Source: Elephas maximus indicus
Lineage: Eukaryota; Chordata; Mammalia; Proboscidea; Elephantidae
NCBI RefSeq assembly: GCF_024166365.1
Contig: NC_064839.1
Span: 33,616,378 to 33,680,377, forward strand
Direction: 5' to 3'
Length of the DNA stretch: 64,000 bases
The notes under the pieces are model-generated. The model saw only the letters and a program-made list of their open reading frames with translations. It did no database searches and had not been told where the DNA came from. Positions 13,320 through 25,500 of the stretch are shown one piece after another; the first letter of the stretch is position 1, and each line of letters starts with the position of its first letter. Made by a program: the position numbers and the translations under genes.

Positions 13320-13527
13320 TTGCTCCATAAGTTCAGGGAGCTCACACATGCACAGACACAGACACCCACAGGCACACACGACTAATACTGCTCAAGGCAC
13401 TGGCCTCTGGGCACAGAGTAGCACTAGAGTTTGGGAAGAGGCGTAGAATTCTGCTCTGGCCCTTCCCCACTCTGTAGACTCTCGCATTGCAGGCCTGGGC
13501 TCGAAAAGTTTCCTGGAGGCAGCACCT

Positions 13528-16500
13528 TCACACCTCCAGGCCAGGACCCTTGCTCAGTCCCAGCGCTTGTACCAGGTCGTCTCCGAGCCCACTCTTCAAC
13601 GTCCGTCTCACTGTGGGGACAGGGCAAGGTTGGAAAGGGTTGGTGGGGTTAAGGCAGGCAGTGGGTATACAAGGGGTACTCACAAGACTTGCGGTTGCCA
13701 CGGGAACGCTTGCGTTCCCGAGCTGCTAAAGCACGAGGACTGCTCTTGGTCACTGACTGCACCAGCAGGTCCATGATTTCATCTGAAGTGTCACTGGGTG
13801 AACCAGGGCCTGGGGATTCTTCTGGGGGTGCAGCGGAGGGCTCCACTGGTGTGGGTATTACGGGGGAGTTGCTCTGGACCATGCCTGAGGGAGACCGGAT
13901 AAGGAGGTCAGACCACTGTGGCCCCAGAGCCCACTGCCTCCAGGGGCCATGGATCCTACCTCTGCTGCGGCGGCCATGGGTGGCGTCCTTGGGGCTGCTG
14001 GTCAGCAGACTCTTCATGCTGGCGTGACTGTCAGCATCTCCCCGGCCTGGCCCACTACCTACAGCCACTGGGACAGCTGGGTTGCTGGGGGTCTCCCCAG
14101 CCACACCTGAGAACTTCTCTGTCTGGAGAGGGGAGAAGGATGATCTGGAGTAGGGAAAGGGAAACCATGAAGGTGGTAGTTGAGACCTAGAAGGGGCACC
14201 CACCTCAGTGATCATGCGTCCCCGTGTCTTGTTGCGCTCACGGTACGTGGCCCGCTTCTGCTGCTGCTGTAGCACCCGTTCCCGGCAAGTCCGATACTCG
14301 AGCGCAAACTCCCGCAGTGTGTGGCAGAACTGCATGATGCGCACCTCACGGGCCCCTTGTGCCGTGTAGCCCAGGTAGAGCAGGAAAGCACGGAACCTAG
14401 GCAGGTCAGGATAGGGAGGGACGGATGGTGAGTCCTGCTTGGTGTCTGAGGGATAGTGGTGGCAGTCCCGCCTTTCCCTGGCCCATGCCCTTACCTGTTG
14501 CAGACCCGGCGGTGCACTACCCTCAGCATGGCAACACGGCGGGCACACTGGGCCAGGAAGTGGGTGAGGCGGGCACGTAAAGCTGCGGCCAGCTCATGCT
14601 TGGCCAGTCCCCGCAGACTCTCCTGAGCTGCCCAGCTCCGGCACTCCAGCTGCTCCAGGTTCTCAGCCAGCTGCTCAAAGTCCACCTGGAAAAGCCGGGG
14701 GCAGAGAGGGGGTTAAGTGCTGTCCTCTTGCCCCTACAGACACAGACACTGCCTGAGGGAGCCTCCGTCCAGGCTGACTAGCCTGAGTCCTGAGGACCCA
14801 GACAGCTGAGACCTGGCCCCTGCCCTCCAAAAGCTCACAGCCTAATGCAAGAGACAGACACATCTATTTGATTGAATGAGCAAACAGAGAAGGCTTGGAG
14901 GAAGTGGCAGCTAAACTGAGACCCAAAGACTAAATAAGCATGGCCAGGCCAGAAGAGGAGAGTGTTTCTGGCAGAGGACATAGCCCACGCAAACACTGGT
15001 AGCCTGAGGATACCCTGGCACAGCAGCCCAAATAGGATGGGGAGCAGCTGGCCCCAGGACGGAGCTCTCCCTTGTGCCTCAGCCAGTCGGAGCTGAGCCT
15101 CTGGCTGGTGCTAACCTTGGCACAGCGGGTCAGGGCAGGGATTTCTGAGTAGAGATCGGAGGAATCAGGCCGAGTCTGGAGCACCAGGGAGCAGAGATGG
15201 TGCAGCAGTGACTGCCGGCGCACTGTGTCCTTCACCTCTGACACCTTCTCCAGGTAGCTCAGCTCAAAACCGCTGCTCTGAAAGGACCCCATCTGAGCCT
15301 GGGCCTGGCGAGCCCCAGAGCCCTGACTCCTAGCCCCCATGTGCTCTCACTCACCTGGGAGCCGTTGAGGAAGTTGCCCACAGCCAGCAGCGTGGCCAGG
15401 ATGCAGCGGAAGGTGGCATTCTGCACCAGCTGTTCCATGCCCACTTTCAGGTCAAACAGTGGCTCTGCAATTTCCTGGTGTGGGGGGACCAGGAACTCTC
15501 AAACTACATGGTCACTATGCTTACCTGTCCCCCGCCTGCCCCACCCCTTGACCCAGGTACCCGCTCCATGCTGTCATAGTCCAGCTTGAAGGCCCAGAGT
15601 TGTAGGCGGGCAGCCAGACCCCCAATGGAGGCAAGAGTCAGCAGGAAGTTCTCGGCTGGGCCCAGGGGTATGTCAGGGTTGGCCTGCTGGGCCTCTTCGA
15701 TCTTTTGCTGCTCGTCCTCCGTGGGCATCATGGTCAGTAGCTTCTGGGGATATAGCCGCCGCCCCACGTAGACCCCTCAGTGTTGGCCGGAGGCCTCGAC
15801 CTTGGTCTTGGCCCATTCCTAGGCCATCTGGGGGAGCCCCAGGGTCTAGGGACTGTGCAGCAGAAATGCCTAGCCCATGCCCGCCACTGAAGGGGCAGGA
15901 AACACCCACTAACCAAAGGAGAGGGCCAGACCTCCCCACACACATAGCCTGGTATCCCCACCTCAATGCCATCCTTGCTGACAGCAAACTCGTCGAAATT
16001 GAGCAGGGCAGCCTTGATGACATGCACGGGTGGCAATGTTGTCAGGCCGATGTTGATGGCATTGCTGCGCTTGGGGTCCAGCACTGTGGTCATTGTCCGG
16101 CGGCCCTCACCAGCTTTCTGCAAGGTTGAGACCAGGGCATTCTAGGATTGGGGAGGGGCCTAGCTGGGGCAATAATCTAAGAGGGCACTCCAAGTTCTTC
16201 CCCCAAATGTCCAAACAGTGGGATCACCCCAGAATTGGGGCTCTGGGACATGTAAGGCATTGGGAAGAGCTTAGATTCTAGTTAGGGCTCTGCTGCTGAA
16301 AGACTTTGAACAAATTCCTGCTCTTTTCTTTGCCTCAGTTTCACCATCTGGGAACTAAGTGGCCGGCTCCACCAACTCAGACACATGAGCTTTAATTCCC
16401 CTGCTGCTCGACTGTGGCTATTTTGCAGATGAGGGTGGGTTTACCTTAGAGGGCAGCACATCCTTGGCACGGGACTCAAACAGGTGTTCCAGCCGAGCTG

Positions 16501-19500
16501 TGTCCACTGACACAGGCTCCAGTGAGGCCCACAGAGTGGGACAGGGCCCAAAGTGCCCCCGAGAGCCTCCAGGGCTCCCAGCCAGCTTCAGCTCCCGCCA
16601 GAAGAGTTTTACTGTCTTCCTCTTGGTGGGGAGAGCTGGGTCATCAGGCACTGAAGGGGGAAGAGGAGCAGCTGGGGGTGGGGGTGGTGGGAAGGGGCCT
16701 TTGGTTAGTGTGGGAAGTGGGGGTGGGGGAGGTGGGGGTGCTCCCAAGAGCAGGGGTGGTAGGGGTGGCGGAGGTGGGACGCCTTTTCCAGCCTCCACAG
16801 ACTCCACGTTCAGCATGTCCTGGTCTTCGTCCTCTCCCAGATCTGAGAAGTCCAGATCCCCAATACAGAGCTTAGGTGCACAGGTAGGAAGCTCCCGGAT
16901 GGGCACAGGCTCAGGGCTTTGTGGGGCCAGTGGCTCCTTGGACTCTGGCTCAAGGCTTCGCTGGGCCCGGAGAAGGACTCGGGGGGCAGGGCTTTGGGGT
17001 GTTCTGGGTACAGGGGCTGGCTCTGGGGAGCTCCATAGTTCCCGGGTATCTAGAGGGAAGGAAGCAGCTGTCAGCATTGTGCTCCCTATGGGCAGCAGGG
17101 CAATTGGGGCGGATTTGGCCCACCCATCCACTTACCTGAGTGTCCACTGGCCTCATCAGGCATGGTCCCAGCCAGGGTCTCTGCCCGGCCCTGGGCCAGC
17201 GCAGCCTGCTTCTCTGTTTCTGCTGCCGCCACATTCTCCAGGAACCGGGCTCTGAAGGGAAGCACTTGTCAGTGGGGGTGTCTAACACAACCTCAGCCCA
17301 GGGTGTACACATGCCTTGCTGGGTTCCTGGGCACTGCCCCCAAATGCAGGCACACACAGACCCAGGGCATAGTTCATGCGCTAAGCAGACCCAGGACCTG
17401 TCCCCCAATGCCAGCCCCTGTTCAGTTCTCCACATCTGGTAAGGGTCACCACCACATCTGGTAAGGGTCACCATCAACCCAGCATTCCAAGGTCAACATA
17501 TAGGGAGAAGTTCTACTTAATAGCCAATCTGCAGCCTTCATGTTCATTGTCCTGATTATAGACAAGCACCCTCAGGGCAGGGGAAGGGGATAGCTGTCCC
17601 ATTGGGCACACCAGGCTGTCCTTCTTTCAGCATGTCTGGAAGCTTCTAAGAGCTATGGCTCATGCCCAGAAAAGTGCCTGGTAGGCACTCAGTTTATTTT
17701 GAACTAATGAATATGACTCAGTATCTTTTTTCTGGCTCCTCCAGGCTTTGCGAGCCCTCACCAGGTCCCTGCCTGTCTCTAAGCTCCAGGTTACTCTTCT
17801 GCCCCTACATCACATAGCACCCTAGATCCCCTCCCTGTCTATTCCTGAGCTGAGGGCATGGGATAAGGGGCCCCAACCCTGGAGTCCACGTTCCCATTGC
17901 TAGTCTAAGCTGTCGAGGTGAGTAACGCTATTGAAACACAGGGACTACTATGACCCCAATGAACTGCTTCCCAGTGCTTAGTCCTTGGATAATCCTGGAA
18001 GAGGAGGAGCCTGAGAGCCCCCCGGTTCTGGCTGCATTGGGCACGTGGAACCCCTGCGGGGGAAGCAATGCTGAAGCCTTGAGCACAAGGCAGGCCTAGC
18101 AGGCTGGCCTCTGTACTTACTCCAGCCTGGCCTGCCCAGTAGGGGACTGGGGGACAGGTGGGTTCTCAGGGGCCCTGGGGGAAGGGGGTGAGAGGAAAAG
18201 ATGGTGACTTTGGTACCTGCTCCACCCCAAAGTCCTCCTGCTTGCACCCACACAAAGCCAGGCAGTGATACCAGAGGGAACTTCCCAGCAACAATGGGAA
18301 GAGGAAGGGGGTGGGGGAACATGACTTGAGGAACCTGGAAGTGGGGGGAGGGGGGGAGAGACTACAAGAAAGCAGGGCAGATGCAGTAAGAGACAAAGAT
18401 AGAGCAGAACAAGAGAGGGTTGGAGAGACAGTGGCAGAAACACAGAAGAGGGGCAGACAGATGACAAGAGGCAAAGACAGGCCGAATGTCAAAAAGAGGA
18501 GATGAAGAAAAGAAGCCGCAGGAGCAGAAGGAGGTCCAGTCAGAGCCAAACTCCACCCCAGAAGTCACTTACCAAACAGGAGCAGTTTGGTGAAGTCTGG
18601 AAAGAAAGAGAGAAAGCACGCGTTTGCGCAGAGGAGGCTGAGGGCGCCTGGTAGGGGCGCAGAGCAGGGTGCAGAGTAGAGTAAGAGTTGGAGAGAGGAC
18701 TCCGGGGGCGGCCTCCATTTCCCTACTTACTTGTAGATGCTTCGCTCGCAGGAGCTGTCGGCTGAGGGCGCGACGGAGATGCTAGGAAAGAGGCTCACAG
18801 AGGCATGGAGGCTGGAGGCAGGGCCCACGGGTCTGGAGGTGGATGCTGTCAGCTGGGCAGAGTCCGTGGGGCAGGAGGCGGAGCTTACAGGTGGGGCGGG
18901 GCCTGTGGGGCTGTAGGGGGGCTGGTCAGAAGGACACCTCCCTGCCTGCCAACCTAACTCCTTCCGTTCAGGGTTCAGCGTTGGAATGTTCTTACCCAGG
19001 CTCTGAGGCCCGCACTGCGGGGCCGCCCCCGCCTTCCAGAGATCGGCGACTCCTCTTGCCCTCCTCAGACGACGGCTTTCGGCGCTCCCGCCGTCCACCC
19101 GTGGTAGCTTCTTCGATGTCTCCGTCCTCCAACCGCAGGGCGTTCTAGGGGCGGTGGGGCAGGATGTGAGCCCCAGGTAGGTGGGGTAGGGCACGCTTGG
19201 GAACCACGTCTTCTCCCTCCCACCCTCAGTCCAGTCTGGCTGCCCGGCCCACCTCGTAGAGCACAAGCTGCGTACGCAGGTCGACGTCAGTGCCTGCAGT
19301 GCTCAAGTGGCGCTGGACCAGTGCCTCCATCCCCTGCTGCTCCAGTGCATCTGTCACGTCGTAGAATGAGTCCTGATCCGGGAGCGCCGCCAGCGTCTGG
19401 AGGGTGGGGGTGGCAGGGCAAGGCTGAGGCCGGTGGGGACCAGAGGTCAGGAGCCCAGGGGCCCAGGGTTCCTGCCTGGTCCCTCACCTTGTTAATGAGG

Positions 19501-22500
19501 GTGACAGTGTACACCAACAACTCGGGGTCAGCGCCATTCTTCTCCTCCAGGATGGACACCAGGTTGGCCCATGGGAGAGCACCTGCCACACAGAAAGAGG
19601 GGCAGTCAGCAGGACCAGTTGGAGGGGGGCTCCAAGTTGTGGGGGAGGCAGGGACAGTCTCTGACCAGTGCTGCTGGCCACGGAGTTGACTGCATGGATG
19701 AAGAGTGGTGCGTTGCTCTCAGCATATTCCACAAACACCAGCAGAAGCTTCAGAGCTGTCTTCACCACCAAGCGAGACTAGGGGGAGAGGTCACCACATA
19801 TGAGTGGGGCTTGGGCCAGCTCTGTGCCAGCTGGTGGGCAGTGGGAAAGGCTCCTGGGGCTGGACCCAGAGAGGAGTCAAGGCAGGAAGACCCTGGCTTA
19901 GGGTCCAGGCACTGAAGTGTCTTCTAGGCTTAGAGGGGCCTCAGACTCAACTCCAGTCCAGAAGAGGAAACAGGCCCAGAAAGAAGCAGTGGGAAAGAGT
20001 GCATGGCAGGGAGGGCGGGGGACACTTACCAGGCTGGCACATAGTGTGTACAGCCACTGCACGGTCTCACTGTGGGCTACCAGCCCCAGCATCCCGTCCA
20101 CAAAAAGCATCAGCTGGCCCAGTGCTGGGGACATGGATGGGAAGAGGTCGGTGAGGGATCACTGGGGAGCAGGGGTCATGGGGGAGGGATGGGGCTGACC
20201 TCGGAGGATGTAGCTCTGGTAGTTGTGGTCAGCAGCAGCACCCACACGGATCAGGCAACTCAGCCCCTCTGAGTGCACGAACTCAGGCACCAAGTCCTTG
20301 TCCTCCTGGGGGTACCACAGGAAAGTTTAGGAGGGCTTGAGATGGGCGCCCACCCCCAGCCTACCTCTGGGCCTCACCTGGAAGATCTGCTTCAGTGAGA
20401 AGAGGGAGCGGCGAAGCTCAGGGCCACTGGAGCCATACAATTTTTCTGTAAGGGGTAGGTGGGTATAGAACCCCCAAGGGAACACAGACACCTTCCTTCA
20501 CTGGAACACGACTACAACCTCCCAGCCAAAGACTATCTCATCCTAGTACTCTCGAAATCCACTCCCTGACTCTGAGCACCCCTCACCACAGTCTAGCTGC
20601 AGTATCAACCCTGGCCCTGGAGGAGAGGTGAGGATGGGGAGGGGACACACTCTGTGTCCTATCTCCTCTGTTCAGCACAGGCCTGAAAGAAACGGAGCCG
20701 GCTGGGCTGTCTCGGGGGAACGTAGGGGGCTCCTGGACACTGACGTCCTCACACACACTCACCCAAGATGGCATTGACCCTCACAGAGAGCTGGGTCCGC
20801 AGGATCAGTGTGGGCTTCCGCCCTTTGCTGGAATCAAGCAGCTTCGTTAGCAGCTCCCAGCCCATTCCTCAGGGTCCCTCCCCCAATCCCAAGGCAGCCA
20901 AAGACCTCCACATGCCAACCCTGGCCCAGCTCCTTCCTCCCCAGCTGCTCTTTCAAGGGCTCAAGGGTTGGTCAGACAGGAGGGTTCCTGCAAGCACAGG
21001 TACCTCATGTATGCGGGAGAGTCACCCCCCAACTGCTATCCTGGGCAGTGGGTAGCATTGGCCAGGCCTCGGGATTCCCCTGGCACAGTTCCCTGGGGTG
21101 GCAAGAGGTGACCCATGGCCCAGGCGGGAGATTGGGTTTCTTGGCTGCTGACACCTGAGCCAGACCCAGGTGGGGGCAAAGATAGGGGTTCCCTTGCCTC
21201 CCTGACCCCATCAGCTCTGACCTGATCTCTTCATAGAAGCTTTCTAGCATCTCCCTCTGCTCTTCCAGGGACAGCTCGGGGTCCAGGTAGTATCCAGAGG
21301 GAGACACTTGCAGGGCACAGTCCTCCAGCTAGGGACAACAGGAAGAGCTGTCAGGGCTGGGGCAGAGGTGGCAGGGGTATGTGTGGACACTTCGTGACCC
21401 CCTATCTCCCACTTGCAGTGTTAACAGAGAGGCATACCACGAGGGTCTGTATCGTGCCCATCCCTTCATTACTCAGGTGCCTACTATGTGCACAGCCCCA
21501 TGCATCTGTTTGTGTGTGTTTGCATGAGGAGAAAGTTTGAGCAACTTAGTTTCCCATTCAATAGCTTGTACACAAAGTGTTCCATGACATTGGTTCCATT
21601 CCCCACAATGTGCCTGCCCTCCACCCATTTCCATCCTAGTTTCCCAGTTTCCTTTTGTTTTGAATTGCTACCCCTTCCTGCCCTCTCATCTTTGCTCTTG
21701 GGCAAATGTTGTCCTTTTCATCTCATATAATATATTATCCTAAGGAACACGTTCCTCTCAGGTGGCGTTGTTCATTTCATGGGCCTATCTATGGTTTGAC
21801 TGAAAGGCGGTCTCTGGTAATGGCTTCAGTTCCAGTTCAGAAGGGTATCTTAGGGCCATAGTCTCAAGGGTTCCTCCAGTCTATAGCAGGCTAGTAAATC
21901 AGGTCTTTTTTTAATCCTTTGGACTAATTGTTCCCTTGGGTCTTTGGTTTTCTTTTTTTAATTTTTCTTGTGCTTTAAGTGAAAGTTTACAAATCAAGTC
22001 AGACTCTCATACAAAAATTTATAAACATCTTGCTATATACTCCTAACTGCTCTCCCCCCTAATGAGACAGCACACTCCTTCCCTCCACTCTCTCTTTTTG
22101 TGCCCATTCAGCCAGCTTCTGACCCCCTCTGCCCTCTCCTCTCCCCTTCAGACAGGAGATGCCAGCGTACTCTCATGTGTCTACTTGATCCAAGAAGCTC
22201 ATTCTTCACCTGTATCATTGTCTATCCCATAACCGTTACTGTTGAATCCCTGTCTGAAGAGTTAGCTTTAGGAATGGTTCCTGTCTTAGGCTAACAGAAG
22301 GTCTGGGACCATGACCTCCGGGGTCATTCTAGTCTCAGTCAGGCCATTAAGTCTGGTCTTTTATGAGAATTTGGGGTCTTTGGTTTTCTTAATTCTCTTT
22401 TGCTCTGGATGGTAAGAGACCGATAGTTGTATCTTAGATGGTTGCTCTCAAGGTTTTAAGACCTCAGATGCTACTCACCAAAGTAGGATGCAGAACTTTG

Positions 22501-25500
22501 TCTTTATGTACTGTGTTGTGGCAGTTGACATAGATGTCCCTGGAATCTATGGTCCTTTGCCTTTGAGCCTGTGAGGTGTTTGGTTATGTCTAAGAAGTTG
22601 CCCTGATTGTGACCCTTGTGTGCTCTATTGTCTGTATTGATATATAAGCATCACCTACAATTATGTATATAGAAGTATCCACCAGTGAACCTGTATCTGC
22701 AAATGGATGTGTTTCCTTATACCATCCCATACCTGTTGTCATATCTATCTAGCTATGTATCTATTCATAAATTAGTGTTTGTTAATACTATTGTTGCAGG
22801 ATTGTCTATGCTATGGAAATTACCTTTGTTGCCCTTTGTTTTGCATTCCTCTCTGTGTCCTCCCATGCCTTGGTCATGTTTTGCTGACTTCTCACATATT
22901 GTGTATTGCCTTTCCCTTCACCTAAATTAACATGTGTCTTCTATCTATTTGGTAATTTTCCCTCCCTCACCCCTCAGCCCCATGCATCTTAGGTGCCAGG
23001 CTTTCTTGCTCCTTGTATTCTCTCCTGGCCATGTCCTCTCCTGGCTAACACTTACCCATTGGTTAGGTTTCAGATAACACTTTTTTGGAAAGCCTTCTTG
23101 GACTCTGTGTGTACCCCCTCTGAGATCTGCCACACAGCATTATGCTATCCTAGACACTAGTCTCCTCCCTCACTAACTGTGCTGTCTGGGTTCAGGCACC
23201 ATGTATGCCTTGCCCCCTGCCATATCTGCAGAGCTTAGTACAGCACTCGGCACACAGCAGATGATCACTAAATGCTTGTTGAGCTAATGAACATAAAGGA
23301 GGAAAGGGAGTGGAGAGAAGATGGGAGGAAGTTCCTGCCTTCGAGGAAGCTCACAGCCCTGTGGGGTGATAAGCTGCAGCTACAAAGCATTAAAGCCCAG
23401 GGAGAAAGTGTTAAGAGTGTTGGGAGGTGCAAACCCAGCTGGGAGAGCAGAGTGAGAGTGTGTGTGAGACAGTGAGAGTGTGTGTGAGACAGGGACAGTG
23501 TGTGCGTGCGTGCATATGTGTCTCGTGAGTAAGGCAATGGTGAAGAACAGAGGCTGATCCACAGACTTCATAGTCTCTGGACTTCAGGGTCTTGTCTCCC
23601 CCCGCAAAGTGGGCTACAGTTACAGCGGTCCTAGCTGGACCTCAAGGGCCCCTGGGGAGCCTATAAAAATCAGATCTCAGGGTTTGACACAGTCAATCTA
23701 CAGTGGGGCCCTGAAACCTGCATTTGTAACAGAAAGGCACATGCTCCATCCATGTATTCCTTTTTCATGTTCCCCTCTCCTTGGGCCTGGCTCCCCTCCA
23801 CCACCACCACCACCACCACCAGGCACCTGGCCCCTTGAGAAGTGCCTGTAGAAAGGCCAGAATAAGGTGACTCCAGAGAGTCTGAGGGCAGCACTGTGCC
23901 TCTCCCTGATACCACGCCCATAGCACAGTACCGGTATGCAAGGCTCATCAAAGACCCCTTGACTTGAGTGGCTCCAGCTCTTGAGGTGCCATGTTCTGGG
24001 GAGGGCTCACCTCTGGAGAGGTGGCGTGGGGGGCGGGGGGTGTCTCCTGGCCTCCATCTTACTGGGCAAGTCAACCTCAGCATTTGTCCTCCTGTTCTAT
24101 CAGCCCTGGCCTGCTCTGGACCCAGCCCAAGGGCTTCCAGCTGTCCTTCATCCCCTGAGGGGAAGAAGCCCCTTCCTCTACCTCTGTTTAGCACTCCTGC
24201 TCATGCCTTAGAGCCTGACTCCTTCCTGGCAGTTCAGCTTGTTGGGGCCCTTAGGTAACCCCCCTGCCTGGGACATAGGACAAACACTCCAGGCTGTTCT
24301 CTGTCCCACTTCCTGTCTGGCTGGCTGCCTTCCTCTGGGCGCCTTGGGCTGGCCTGACTTCTCTCCCGACCCTGGGAGCAGAGTTATCCTCTCCAGGGCC
24401 TACTGGGAACAGGCTGGAGGAAACAGTGCGGCCAGGTCCCAGGGCTGGGGTACCTCCTCCAAGGCCAGCTCAGCTGAGGGCTGCCCCACAGGCCTCCTAA
24501 TCCTGCTTCCCACATGGTGACTCATCAGCTGACCCACCCCACCCCCATCCTGGCACAGCTATATCTTCTTCCAGCTTGGATTGGAGGATTCTGGGACCCT
24601 TGAGAGACATATCTCTCAGAGCCACAACCCCCCTCAGGAACCCTCCAAAACCACACATGTACAGAGCTCATTTATTCAAATATTCACAAACTAAACTTGG
24701 TTTTAGGTGCTGAGAACAGCAAAGAATAAGACTGTCTCTGCATTCCCTTCTTTCTAGTCCAGTGATGGAAACAGGCTTGACCCAGAAGAAGCTAGCAAAT
24801 ATGTGTAGAATTACAACTTTGATGGGTGCTAAGAAAGGGTCAGAGCAGAGTGCTGTAAAGATAAACACTGGAGGTGTGATCCTATTATACCTGATAACTG
24901 CTTACACACCTGGTATATACTCACTGGCCCCTTGAAGGCCAAAGAACCACATCCACAACAAGGGCAGGCCCACCTGTGGAGTCTCTTCCCCTCCTGCACA
25001 CATACTTGGCACCTGGTATATACTCACTGGCCCCTTGAAGGCCAAAGAACCACATCCACAACAAGGGCAGGCCCACCTGTGGAATCTCTTCCCCTCCTGC
25101 ACACATACTTGGATGCTCTCAAATCAAGTGAGCAGAGAATGGTCCTCTCTTTCCAGGATACCCCATGTCTGCACCCATCTGGGGCAGGGTCCAGAAGGCT
25201 AAGCATCCCACCTCCCCCAGCCTCCTCAGGTGAGCAGGTTTAACCCTTCTCCTCTGCAGTGGTAGCAGTGGTTTCCCTGGCCACTTTACCTGTCCAATCC
25301 TGCCAGGGCCCCATTTCTAGAGAGGGGGCCCAGGGGTACTAGTCAGGCCAATGCCTCCAGGACAGTGTCCCTCCCCGCAATTGTCTGTCCTGGGTGGAGA
25401 TGGGGGATGTGGGCTAAGGCCAGATGAGCAGCAGAGAGGAGACTTCCTGCCAGCAGGGTGGTGCTTGTCCCTAACACCCATGGTCCCTTCCTGGGGTCAC

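Noticed and set aside
13440-13480. Possible microRNA similar to miR-328, which lies nearby in human
   Set aside because: Only a short ctggccctt-type match and no mature miR-328 sequence; that gene lies in ELMO3, outside this window.
16464-17255. 263-codon open frame on the plus strand
   Set aside because: It is the antisense shadow of the proline-rich FH1 exon of FHOD1. Its glycine runs mirror the proline codons, and it has no splice or promoter context of its own.
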